Shown in pieces: positions 44,986 to 54,830 of a stretch of DNA of 64,000 nucleotides (positions are counted from its first letter, which is position 1; each line of letters starts with the position of its first letter). Source of the stretch: Anaspis maculata (taxonomy: Eukaryota; Arthropoda; Insecta; Coleoptera; Scraptiidae); NCBI GenBank assembly GCA_949128115.1, contig OX421968.1:32826877-32890876 (forward strand). The letters are read 5' to 3'. The notes beneath the pieces were generated by a model. The model did not search any database. It was not told the origin of the DNA and was given only the letters and a program-made list of their open reading frames with translations. The translations under genes were made by a program, and so were the position numbers.

Positions 44986-45493
44986 TACGTTTCACGTTTC
45001 ATGACAATCGTTCCAATAATAAGAAATTTCGCCATTAAAACAATAATTTAATAATATGACAGATTTTTTAAAATGGCGGAAAATGCTCCGGGTCTCAGAA
45101 TTTTTTTTATCACTTATTGAAAGAGGGCTGTTTGCTGGACATGTAGCAAAAATTCAGCTTTATGGGAGAGATTCCGACCAGTACCGTTTTTTGAGCAAAT
45201 GGGGGCCCCGGACACAAGTAACCAATATTTGGGCTGTAAGTTCAAAATTTTCGTCGTATTTTATAAAAAGATTTTTTGGGGGTTTGCGAATAGAAAATGA
45301 AATGGAAGAAGGTGTAGGAGAACAAAAAGGATGGACTTGATGGGTTTAATGGAGAGAACGATGGTTGGAAGGCGGAGAAGATGGTGTGTGTGAAGATATT
45401 TCGGAGTTGTTACATGTATCTGACAAATTGATTATTGTAATTGTTGACAGTGTCGAGATATAAACTACCTCCGACAAGGTCTTTCTATGGCAC
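44986..45493. other. End of a 118-bp unit, then unassigned
   Basis: 44986-45035 completes the interrupted 118-bp unit. After that a 94-codon ORF (45056-45340, +) resembles no family I know. Confidence 0.35.
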
Positions 45494-47967
45494 TACAGGG
45501 TGTTTCAGTGACCTTGCATAATATTTCGGGAGGTGATTCTTCTCAAAAAACTAAGTCAAAAACTAAGAGTAACATTTTTTCCTAACTTGCTTCCTAAGGG
45601 AGTTACAGCCCCTCAAAGGTACGAAGTGAAACAAGAGTTTTTAATTATTTGCTCAAGAACCGTCAAGAGGAACAACTTCTAATTTGGTGTAGGGAGGTTC
45701 CTCAACAATGCAAATGTATATGCAAAATTTTAAACAAAACTGGCCAGTGGCGGCGAAGTAAAAGAGGGTTGGGGTAGATTGAACTGTCAGAAAAAACATT
45801 TCTGCGATCTGTTCATATTTCTGTTTGCACATTTGAATAGACTCGTTCAAGACTAAACTTTTATGCCCCTTGCATTTTTTTTGTAGGATGCACCCTTCAC
45901 GAGTAAAAGTGAAAAAACCAGGAACGTGCGACATGACATGCGGTTTTTCTTTTACTTCCCCGACCCCCCACCAACATGTAAGGGGGAAGTATTGTAATCG
46001 TGCAGAAAAAAAGTTTTGAGATTTCACCGGATATATCCGTTTTGAGGTCCCCCAAGACGATTAAGACCATTTTCAGAATGATGTATGTCTGTGTGTGCGT
46101 GTGCGCGTGTGCGTGTGTGCGCGTGTGCGTGTGTGCGCGTGTGCGTATGTGTGTCTGTATGTGATCTTCCACGATAACTGCCGTAACGTTGACTGTATCG
46201 ACTTGAAATTTGGTATACAAACATGGTTGTTTCCTGAAAAGAGCCCATTAGTTTTTGGCTGTCATCTGTCAAACCCAACTGTCACTATCATCAAATGTCA
46301 GAAGCTATATCTCACGGAACTCAACTTGCAATATGTCATTTGAAAGCCCTTGGAAAACTGTATTCAGAACAGTTGGAAACATTGCCCTATCTGTCATCCG
46401 TCAAATAATAAAAAATGTTAAAGTTCAAAACTTTACCAATTAATTATTCAAAATCTATACGATGGATTGGAACCAGATTTGGCAGGAAGCAACACAACAA
46501 AAGAGTCAAATTGAGGCCGCAGTTGCAGTTTTCCACCATTCTCCAGTTGGGCGTAATGAATTTTCAAAATTTCTCCTGGCCGTTGCCACCCAGGAGGAGC
46601 TCTCGCCGGTGTTTCGACCAGCACGACTCGCTTTTGTAGCAGGACTCCACTTAAAAATTTATTCCTGCTCGGGGATCGACTTTTTTCTGGAAATTTCAAC
46701 TGATATCGAAAGTAAATTGTATTGAGCGTCGTGCAGGTCTATTATTTTCAAAGTTGACACGGTTTTGGTTTTCCGACTGTAATTTTTTCAAAATGAAATT
46801 TGCACATTCCGTAAATTTGAGAAAAACGCAATGCAAACTTCTACATGCGGTAGGCCCCACGAAATATTAATGTTAGGTGCAGACATGCTGTGAATAAAAG
46901 TTGGAGAGAAGATTGAGCTAATCTTTGGAGGGAAAATTTTCGAAATCGGATCAACAGTTGCCGAGTTTTCCTCTCTGGAAAAACTGCAAATTTTCCAACT
47001 TTTTATTCCGTGAACCGATTTTAACCATTTTCACCTAAACAAGAAGTAACTGGTTCTTGAACATTTTCCAAAAACTTTTTCAAATTTCCCGAGAGTTTTC
47101 CGGCCAAAAATAATTTTCTCCAAATTATTTTCAATCTTTTTCTATAATTCCAACTTCCCACCCTCGTTCCCACCCGAAGGGACGTTTCGAACAAAAATTT
47201 CCATAGGTTCCTGGATACTAGTCGGGAAAGTTTTGGGGTGACACAACCGATTTTTTTCTTTTTTTGTCAGAAAGTTGTAAGTAGGTACCTTTCTAACGTG
47301 TAAATGAAAGTAAGAGACTATTTTAATGTGCAAACAAAAATACGACCGGAACGTAGACTTTTTTCTAACAATTCAACCTAACCCCTTATCTCGACCCCAC
47401 TGGTCAGATTTGTTTGGTTTTGTTTGATTTTTTTTTGGCACAGGGAGATTTCTTCACAGTGCAAATAAAACAAGTGTGAGATTTAGAACAAATTCAACCA
47501 TCATCAGTGGAGTTGGGGGTTGGGGTCGGTCAACAACCAGAAGAAAATTATTCGACACGTTCCTGGTTTTTCATTGCCATTGGAAAAATGCAAGGGCCAT
47601 AAAAGTTAAGTCTTGAACAAGTCTATCCAAATGTGCAAACAAAAATACGAACAGACTGCAGACATTTTTTTTTACAGTTCAACCTATCCCCAACCCCCAC
47701 TAACTTCGCCGCCACTGGCCAAATTTGTTTAAAATTTTGCATGTACAATTTGCATTGTTGAGAAACCTCCCTACACCAAATTTGAAGTTGTTCCTTTTGA
47801 CGGTTCTTTAGCAAATAATTAAAAACTCTGTTTTACTTCGTACCTTTGAGGGGCTGTAACTCCCTTAGGAAGCAATTAAGGAAAAATGTTACTCTTACTT
47901 TTCGACTTAGTTTTTTGAGAGGAATCACCTCCCAAAATATCATGCAAGGTCACTGAAACACCCTGTA
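45494..47967. mobile_element. 2.5-kb foldback element (TACAGGGTGTTTCAGTG ends)
   Basis: Tips TACAGGGTGTTTCAGTGACC and its inverse, with TA at both outer edges. Arms of ~450 bp or more share GTACGAAGTAAAAC/GTTTTACTTCGTACC, CTCAACAATGCAAAT and TTGCTTCCTAAGGGAG. The interior (45948-47262) is an inverted copy of family B. No ORF of its own. Confidence 0.82.
45948..47262 (-). repeat. Dispersed family B, copy nested in a palindrome
   Basis: Inverse of 39660-41062 from the CTTTTACTTCCCCGACCC edge to GTTTTGGGGTGACACAA. A GTGCGCGTGT microsatellite (46085-46160) replaces the ACAG tract of other copies. Confidence 0.8.
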
Positions 47968-48419
47968 TACATAAATGAAGTAAAAGGTATTCGAAAAAAA
48001 ATGAACGCGATTGAGGCCAGCAGCACCGCAAGCTAAAACCCCCTGCGAAAAAGGCGATAGAAACCCAATGACGTAGCCAGAATTTAAGGGTGGAGACAGC
48101 AAAGGCTATGGTGAGGACGCAAGTTTAGCAGGCGAAATTTTTGTTATCATAGTACATACCTAATAATGCTGATAATAATCGACATATTTCAAGCGTTTCG
48201 AGCTTTTTTTAACACAATTACTCATTAAGTAAACTATTTTTCGAAAAATATTGCGCTTCTTAAAAATTTTCGGTAGAAAATCGGTCTTATCTGGATTAGT
48301 TCAGTGGGATAGAGCGCCTCGGGCGCTTGGGACTTGAGGGGGGGGGGCACGATCAGCTCAAAGAGTGACATAATTGAAAAACTAAACGTCGTGAACGGGA
48401 TATGAGAACAATATTCGTC
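47968..48419. other. Unassigned
   Basis: No gene recognised. A run of nine G's is at ~48340. Confidence 0.3.
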
Positions 48420-48703
48420 GTAACAATCGACAGTTTAGTTACGACGTTAGCTCTATACCTTGGCGTAATATTTATCAGTTGAGTGATGTGGACAGCAAAG
48501 TATAATTTCTAAATGACAACATTATCACATCACTCGACTTGCATGCCCCAGTCAAGACATGCAGGGTTACCAAACGATATGCACCGTGGTTGACGGGAGC
48601 ACTGAAGGCAATGATGAGGGATAGAGACAAGTTTTTGGGCAGGTACAAAAGGACGGGGGATTCTCAGTTCTGGGAGATTTATAAGCAAATGAAAACATTA
48701 TAA
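48420..48703 (+). pseudogene. LINE endonuclease-RT linker, first part
   Basis: The + strand reads a SSIPWRNIYQLSDVDSKV segment, a stop (48503), then FLNDNIITSLDLHAPVKT, RVTKRYAPWLTGALKAMMRD and QFWEIYKQMK, ending at TAA 48701. This is the region between endonuclease and RT in CR1/Jockey-like LINEs ('IPW..I.....DVD.KV..LN..I....D.HAP.K..'). It continues after the SINE at 48936. Confidence 0.78.
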
Positions 48704-48715
48704 CAGAACCTGTAA

Positions 48716-48921
48716 AAAAAAGAGTTTGTTTTCCTCCTTATCGGCCTCTTCAACGTCATAGGAGTTATTTGCGCATCATTTAATTTTTATACAATTGAAA
48801 AAACCTTATCTAACGCAAATTGTGGACAGCACAAAACACCCAGACATGACTAGGAATCGAACCTAGGACCAACCGTACCACAGGCTGATGCACGACCACC
48901 TGTGCTACAGGGCCGTCTAGA
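48716..48921 (-). mobile_element. tRNA-derived SINE, copy 3, inserted in a LINE
   Basis: On the minus strand: GACGGCCCTGTAGCACAGG, B box GGTTCGATTCC near 48855, TCTGGGTGTTTTGTG and the tail ATGACGTTGAAGAGGCCGATA. Possible imperfect target duplication: AACAGAACCTGTAA (48702-48715) and AGCAGAAGCTGTAA (48922-48935). Confidence 0.82.
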
Positions 48922-49158
48922 AGCAGAAGCTGTAACGAGGGAGAAAAGAGCCTTCTTCTCCAGAGCGATGAATGGTGGTGGGCGGAGGGGTGTCTGGGAA
49001 GTACTTAAAAAACTTGATATTGTAACAAAAAGAAAAAATCCCGAGACACCAGAGGCACTGTCTGATCCAGGTGAGATAAATAGATTTTTTGTGGAGTCTG
49101 CAAATCTTTCACACGATAGAATAAACGCCGTCCGCAAATTGCACTTTCTTTGAAAATG
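48922..49158 (+). pseudogene. LINE endonuclease-RT linker, second part
   Basis: Continues the linker: AEAVTREKRAFFSRAMNGGG, RRGVWEVLKKLDIV and EINRFFVESA (through about 49110), with a stop at 49153. In this class the RT should follow; it is missing and replaced by simple repeats. Confidence 0.78.
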
Positions 49159-49199
49159 ACCTCAAATTACGCTTTACCCGCGCTATTCGCGTTGGTCAA

Positions 49200-49565
49200 A
49201 TTCTACAGTACTTAATACTTACTTTCCTTACTTACTTCAGTCACTTATTTTATTTACTTCACTTACTTACCTTACTTTACTTACTTACTATACTTATGGC
49301 GGGTTTATACAGCAAGTAAAGTAGCAAAGTGAAGTAAAGTAAGAAGTAAGAAGAAGAATATGTATAATAATGTATAAACCACTGCATTGATTTCGTATAG
49401 TTTATCAAACCACTACTTTACGTTTACTTTTTACTTCAATTTACTTCGCTACTTTACTCGCTGTATAAAGCCGCCATTACTTACTTTACTTACTACTTCA
49501 CTTACTTGCTTCACTTACTTGCTTCACTTACTTACTTTACTTACTTACTCTACTTACTTACTTTA
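49200..49565 (+). repeat. (CTTA)n microsatellite region with a MITE inside
   Basis: Irregular ACTT/ACTTT runs on both sides of a 180-bp MITE whose interior has the complementary AAGTAAAG motif. Confidence 0.85.
49297..49476. mobile_element. 180-bp MITE with TTA duplication
   Basis: Ends TGGCGGGTTTATACAGC and the inverse of TGGCGGCTTTATACAGC (one difference), continuing as AGTAAAGTAGC. Flanked by TTA on both sides (49294-49296, 49477-49479), as in PIF/Harbinger-type elements. Confidence 0.75.
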
Positions 49566-51049
49566 CATTCTCACAGTCAGGATTCGATATGCTTTGTCCA
49601 TTCAAACACTTTCACATTTTCCATGGTCGCCAGTTTGAATTTACATGTCGACACAACTGTCGACATTTAGTTTCGAGCGATTCAGTTCAAATTCAAAATG
49701 TATGCGTATTTTCCTTAAAAAACTAATATATTCATGATTCACGTGACCGGACCTGGTATAATATTGCGTATTAATTAATCGTAGAGGGCAGAGCTTACGA
49801 GCACAAAAGGAGTGGACGCGTTTGAAGTGGGCGATAATACCATGTTAAGGTTTTGGTTTTTTGTATGTACCCATTTGTTTGTAATTAAAAGTTATTTTAT
49901 AGGTAATTACAGGATTTGTGGATTCAGTCGAGGGGACGAAATTCGTTGGAAAGAACAACAAAGCGTTGTTCAATAAGCTCATTTTGAATCTATATATCAA
50001 AAGGCGTCACCACTCCTTTTATTTCCCTTGGCGATGCACAAACGTTCGAGTGTCCAGACATATTGTGATATACCGTGTGTGCGACGAAAATGCGACATTC
50101 GCTGTACTGATTTTGGACGCTTGGCTCGGATCACCAGTAGATAAGCGGAATGCACGTTGAAAAATATACGTCGTGTCCATGCACAGTTTGAATGGTTTAC
50201 ATGATTATAAAATTTGAGCTCAACTCTCGGGCAGTTAGTTGACTTCTTTTTAATGACTTTGATGTTCACTGTTAGTTGACGACTTATTGGTCAGGTGGCT
50301 GAAATCACAATTTGAGTCTATTCGAATCTCTCAAGGTAGGTACGAGTGGTTTTCGTTTGAAAAAATGGCTATGATGTCATTGCTTGAAAACGAGAGGGGA
50401 TAGAAAAATGGAAACATCCGTGAAATATCTCTTTTCAAAAAATTTGATCTGTCCAACTATTTTTCGAAAATAACCAACGTGGGAACAATTATTTCCATGT
50501 TCCTAAACTTCATAATGTGCTCTGTAGGTATGTAGCTGCGGCATGTACTTCTGCACTATTTACTTAATATTATGCACTATAATATGCAACAATGAACTTC
50601 GCTACGACACCAGGTTCATGAAATTACATGAGTTCATGACATTTCAAATATCTCTGATCTAAAAACTTTTCACTTAATTTGTGTAATTTGTTGCATTTGT
50701 AAGAAATCTCATTTCTCTTCACAAAGACATAATTTCAGTTGCATGAATACGTGATTATAAATCAGAATGAATAAGGCGAGATTATTTGCAAGCGAACAAA
50801 ACATTTAGTTTAATTCAAATAAAAGTCGTTTAATTAAGAAAAATATCGGGTACGCAACACCCACACATAAAACCTATGTCGAAAGGGAATTAAATTAGGT
50901 CCAGAGCCAAGTAGTACGCCAAGGACTTGAAAATTTACTTAAGACCTAAACATAGTTGCACTACTGGCAGACTCATACACATCATCAACACAGAAGTTGC
51001 TTAACCCATTAACGCCGAGAAAAAATGTTTTCTGCAAATACTACTTTTT
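49566..51049. other. Unassigned
   Basis: No gene recognised. The 80-codon + strand ORF at 49918-50160 has no family I know. Confidence 0.3.
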
Positions 51050-51350
51050 GAAGTGAAACTTCTATTCTCGCGCCTAGATTACAACACACCACTAACGCAG
51101 AACCACACATGGGAGTGAAATTGCTTCATAGCATCAGTGGTTGTAACGAACGCCTGTAACGATGTGCTGTAACGTTGTCTTGCCTGACCTTGGGGTGACC
51201 AGCGTCGTCCCAGGAAATGAAAGAATAAGCTGTTGCAGCGTTCGCCGCGTTTGGTTCTATTTTTTACTGATCGCCGACACTGGACTGCTCTTCGTGTTGT
51301 CGTACTGTTGGCCCGACAAGAATGGCTCTCGACTTGGCTTGAATAGATCC
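51050..51350 (+). repeat. Dispersed repeat (LINE-like copy 1 tail family), copy
   Basis: Shares GAAACTTCTATTCTCGCGCC, AACGCAGAACCACACATGGG, AGCTGTTGCAGCGTTCG and a CGACACTGGACT segment with 51785-52245 (direct) and 14560-15005 (inverse). Confidence 0.8.
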
Positions 51351-51784
51351 AAGCGGATGTGATTTATTATAGGGATAGGGAGGTATATTCAGGGCCGGGC
51401 CTAGCAGGCGTGTAGTGCGTTCCGGCGCGCAGGCGAGTAGGGCAGGCGGCAAGTCATAGGGGCGGTAATATAATAATTAAGTTGAATTTCGAATGATTCT
51501 TTTCATTCCCGCATTTGGTGGGGCTCTACACTGCCGAGCGCAGCGAGAAAAGAAATAAAAGAAGTCTAATCGTGAAAAAATCATGTCGAAAGTACTCTGC
51601 CCTTTGAGTGACTAATAATAATAATAATAAGATTGATAATAAGAGAAACAAGATGATACAAACCGTGAGGGAGCGGAGCGGGAGAACGAAAAAAACACCT
51701 CCTCGAATGTTGTTTGCTGACTGATTCATATGTATAGAAGTTTCACTTCTTCCGAGGGTGACTATGGTCACGCACTCACGTTTT
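51351..51784. other. Unassigned between two repeat copies
   Basis: Contains ATAATAATAATAATAA near 51613 and, at 51725-51790, the inverse of the 13640-13690 block. CAGGGCCGGGCC near 51391 resembles a hAT-type end, but no partner was found. Confidence 0.35.
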
Positions 51785-52245
51785 TGAAGTGGAACTTCTA
51801 TTCTCGCGCCTAGATCACAACTTACAACTAACGCAGAACCACACGTGGGAGTGAATTCGCTTCATGGCATCAGTACATGTAACGAAGGTGTGTAACGCGG
51901 AGGTGTAACGTTATAGTGTCAGGTCCTTGGGGTGACCAGTGTCGTCCTAGAAATGGTGGAGAGATGGGAGAGTAAGCTGTTGCAGCGTTCGGTTCTATTC
52001 TTCACAGTTAGTATTCTTTTACCGCTTGCATTGTGTTTTAAGGACAACAGCTTCCATCATAAACTTAAATTTGATTTTATCGATGAATTCTAACTTAGCG
52101 CTGGTGTCATCTACAACCAAAAATGATTAATTTATTTTCGTAATGCGTGTCGCCGACACTGGACTCCTCTACTTGGTGTTGTGCAGAGGTGTTGTGGTGC
52201 TGGGTGGCCCGACAGGAATGGTTCTCGACTTGGCTAGAAGTTATC
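51785..52245 (+). repeat. Dispersed repeat, longer copy
   Basis: Longer copy of 51050-51350 with an extra middle (TAGTATTCTTTTACCGCTTG, ACAACAGCTTCCATCAT) that is also present inverted at 14700-14800. Confidence 0.8.
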
Positions 52246-52306
52246 ATTGTATCCATTGTGTGACGCGAGGGGTGTATCAGGGACCCAAAATTTGTAGGTA
52301 CACCAT

Positions 52307-52549
52307 GGGCCGTATTCATACCTCGCTTTTAAGCTAAAAGCGCTATTAGAGCGATGCGCATTTCGGGGCATTTCTCATATTTCAGTGTTCAAAAATACAT
52401 TATTGCGATTGGGAGCGATTGTATGTACTTAATTGCAATTAATTTTCGAGTTAATTTGTATTTTTGAACACTGAAATATGAGAAATGCCCCTAAATGCGC
52501 ATCGCTCTAATAGCGCTTTTAGCTTAAAACCGAGGTATGAATACGGCCC
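52307..52549. mobile_element. ~240-bp palindromic MITE (GGGCCGTATTC ends)
   Basis: Tips GGGCCGTATTCATACCTCG and its inverse. Arms carry AGCTAAAAGCGCTATTAGAG and TTTCAGTGTTCAAAAATAC. A CAT flank on both sides is a possible 3-bp duplication. The tips resemble those of MITE 2 (GGGCCGCTATTC). Confidence 0.85.
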
Positions 52550-52775
52550 CATAATACCAAAGCTTGTATTACCAGTATTAATTTGCACATAATACCGGAA
52601 ATACTGAGAATAATACCAATAATACCATATTACCAAATATTTGCGATAATATCGATATAATTCCCAAAATATTACCTGATAATATCAATAATACTGGGAA
52701 TAATATCTATAATACCGATAATACCAATAATACTGGAAAGTGGAAATAATATCAGATAATTTATAATATCAATAA
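52550..52775 (+). repeat. AATACC/AATATC degenerate simple repeat
   Basis: Irregular repeats of AATAATACC and GATAATATC directly after the MITE. Confidence 0.85.
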
Positions 52776-52889
52776 TATCGCTATTGGAACCAAAAATCGT
52801 TTACTTTCCATATTTTGTGAACTGTTTGACCGATTTGGCTCAAATTTTACACAGACAGTCTTAAATTATTGACTCATGAGTAGGGCTGG

Positions 52890-53060
52890 GCGATTATGAG
52901 CTTTTATAACGGATAATCGATTATAAAAAAAATAATATATTACTTCGATTAATCGATTATTTCATTTATTTCAAAATCGATTAATCGATTATTTTGAAAT
53001 CAATCAATCGATTTTATTCGATTATGCATAGTCGATTATGGAATATGCGATTATTCTATT
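52890..53060 (+). repeat. ATCGATTA simple repeat, left block
   Basis: Repeated AATCGATTAT/TTAATCGATTA motifs, self-complementary. A similar block follows the 9-kb inverted-repeat unit at 62650-62790. Confidence 0.85.
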
Positions 53061-53178
53061 ATAAAAAAAGAGGGCTGGCTGGATCATAGATCCTACTGTT
53101 CGGTTTGAAATTAACGAACACCAACCATCAGACGTTAATATTGAAAAACAGAGGATCTATGAGCCAACCATCCCTTTT
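53056..53178. repeat. Short foldback
   Basis: GGCTGGCTGGATCATAGATCC and the near-inverse AGGATCTATGAGCCAACC are arms around ~50 bp, with AAAAAAAG/CTTTTTT at the outer edges. Confidence 0.65.
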
Positions 53179-53190
53179 TTCTAAGAAAAA

Positions 53191-53388
53191 TACGACCTTC
53201 GACAAATCGATGTTGTCGGGTTGCTTGTCGGCGCTCGTGGGACTATCACCTTTAAACAGTTTTAACAAAACTTTAAAGAGTTTTGTTTGAAATTTGGCAT
53301 TCCTTCTAAATTATGTAAATCAGTAGCGTCAGTAGCCTTGAAAAAGTCCATTTACATTTTGCGAAACCATTTATATAAAATTACTTAG
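53191..53388 (+). pseudogene. LINE C-terminal fragment with one stop
   Basis: Reads QIDVVGLLVGARGTITFKQF, a TAA at 53263, then a stretch ending SVALKKSIYILRNHLY and a TAG at 53386. 'DVVG.LVGARG.I...F..F......L......A..ALK.S..ILRNHLY' is a C-terminal pattern I associate with LINE polyproteins. An AT-rich 3' tail with AATAAA (53559) and (TA)n follows, like a LINE end. It may be the tail of the class whose RT opens at 62783, but from another copy, since it lies upstream of it. Confidence 0.65.
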
Positions 53389-53784
53389 TTCTTTCTTACC
53401 TTTATACATCTATCTTACTAAGTTTACAAGCTTAACTATATACCTACTTTTTCGAAATTCAGATTACTATTTAAGTTTACCTATTATTGTGTTATTTTTT
53501 GTGTTATAGTATCCTTTGTATATTAGCAGCCCAAATTGTGGAAAGGTGTCATTTTTAAATAAATGTCTATATATATATATTTATTGCGAAGGTAGAGTTC
53601 GGGGACTTTCTGACAGATGTAGCGTGTACTTTGGGGACTTTCGTGGCAATTCGGGGACGTCCCCGAATTGCCAAACCCAAAAACCTGTTAAACAGGTTAT
53701 TTGAGGACCCTTTGCAAACAGGCGAATCCGAGAGGGCAATCACTTGCAAAATTGATGTCCTGCATGTGCAATATTGCACACATA

Positions 53785-54475
53785 CAGGGTGTTCATTTTC
53801 AAACATCCCACCCCAGATTCCTCGCTGTCAATTTTTTTTCCAACAAAACGCCGACACTTTTGACGCTCGATTTTTTATTTCGAGAGCGACATCTAGGACA
53901 CGTATTGCCAAATTTTCATCTTCAACCCCTTCCCCCCATCCTACCCTAATTTAAAATTTTGAATGGCATTAAGTACCTACCGTGTGATGCATCAAATTGA
54001 AGGTAATCAAATTCCCTTTCTGCCAAACATAATATGAAATTTTCAAAGCAACCCCCAACCCTTTTCAAAATATAAGAATATGGTGTGGGCGAAGTGGCTT
54101 AAGATATAAATTTGCCAACGCGTGTCCTAGATGTCCCCCTTGAAATAAAAATCGGCTGTTATTAGGAGAACAACTTTTCTCTAATTAACATTGAGTGATT
54201 TTTGAAAAGGGTTGGGGTTGATTTAAAATTCTGAAATATTTTCTTGCAGAAAGAGAATTTTATTACTTCAATTTGATGTAGGTAACACAAGATAGGTAGG
54301 GTTTTTGAAATTTCAAAGTAGGGTAGGATGGGGGCGAAGGGGCTAAAAATAAAAATTTGGCAATACTTGTCCTAGGTTCCCCACTCGAGATAAAAATCAA
54401 TCTGTTTCGATGTTTTGCTGGGAAAAATTGGGCAGCGAGAAATCTGGAGTGGGAAGTTTGAAAATAAACACCCTG
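53785..54475. mobile_element. 691-bp foldback nested near the left end
   Basis: Tips CAGGGTGTTCATTTTCAAAC and the inverse of CAGGGTGTTTATTTTCAAAC, flanked by TA on both sides. Arms share AGGACA(C)G..TTGCCAAATTTTC-type and CTTTTCAAAA segments. No ORF. Confidence 0.82.
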
Positions 54476-54477
54476 TA

Positions 54478-54830
54478 TAATGCACCGCCGTCCTTGAAAA
54501 CATTACGCAAACTTGTGCACGACATTGCACACTTAGTGCGCATCATTTGTTATTAACAAGGCACTTAACGCCGGTGTCTTTCCGCTGCCAGGGCCTATCA
54601 CCTACGCCAGTGAAGAGTTTCCTCCACTACACCGGAATTTTTATGAACCCCTGTGATTTTCGCTACAGGGTGGGGATCTTGAACGATCACCAACATCGCA
54701 TATGTTCGGCTGTTCGCTGTTCGGCATAATCGTTCACATTTTACGTGCAATGTGACACAGTTTACTCTTACTGCAAGCATTCCAAATCCCAAATAAATCG
54801 AAGACCGGTTTTTGGAACAAAAATACGACC
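54478..54830. other. Unassigned spacer before the satellite
   Basis: Non-repetitive sequence between the nested palindrome and the satellite; no gene recognised. Confidence 0.35.

Noticed and set aside
45056..45340. A 94-codon ORF as a gene
   Set aside because: No recognisable domain; low complexity at its end.
49918..50160. An 80-codon ORF as a small gene
   Set aside because: No recognisable domain and an overlapping minus-strand ORF of similar length; length is compatible with chance.
53631..53954. A 107-codon ORF at the left edge of the 9-kb unit as its transposase
   Set aside because: It begins in the edge palindrome and runs into the nested foldback; there is no transposase motif and a second frame is open over the same bases.
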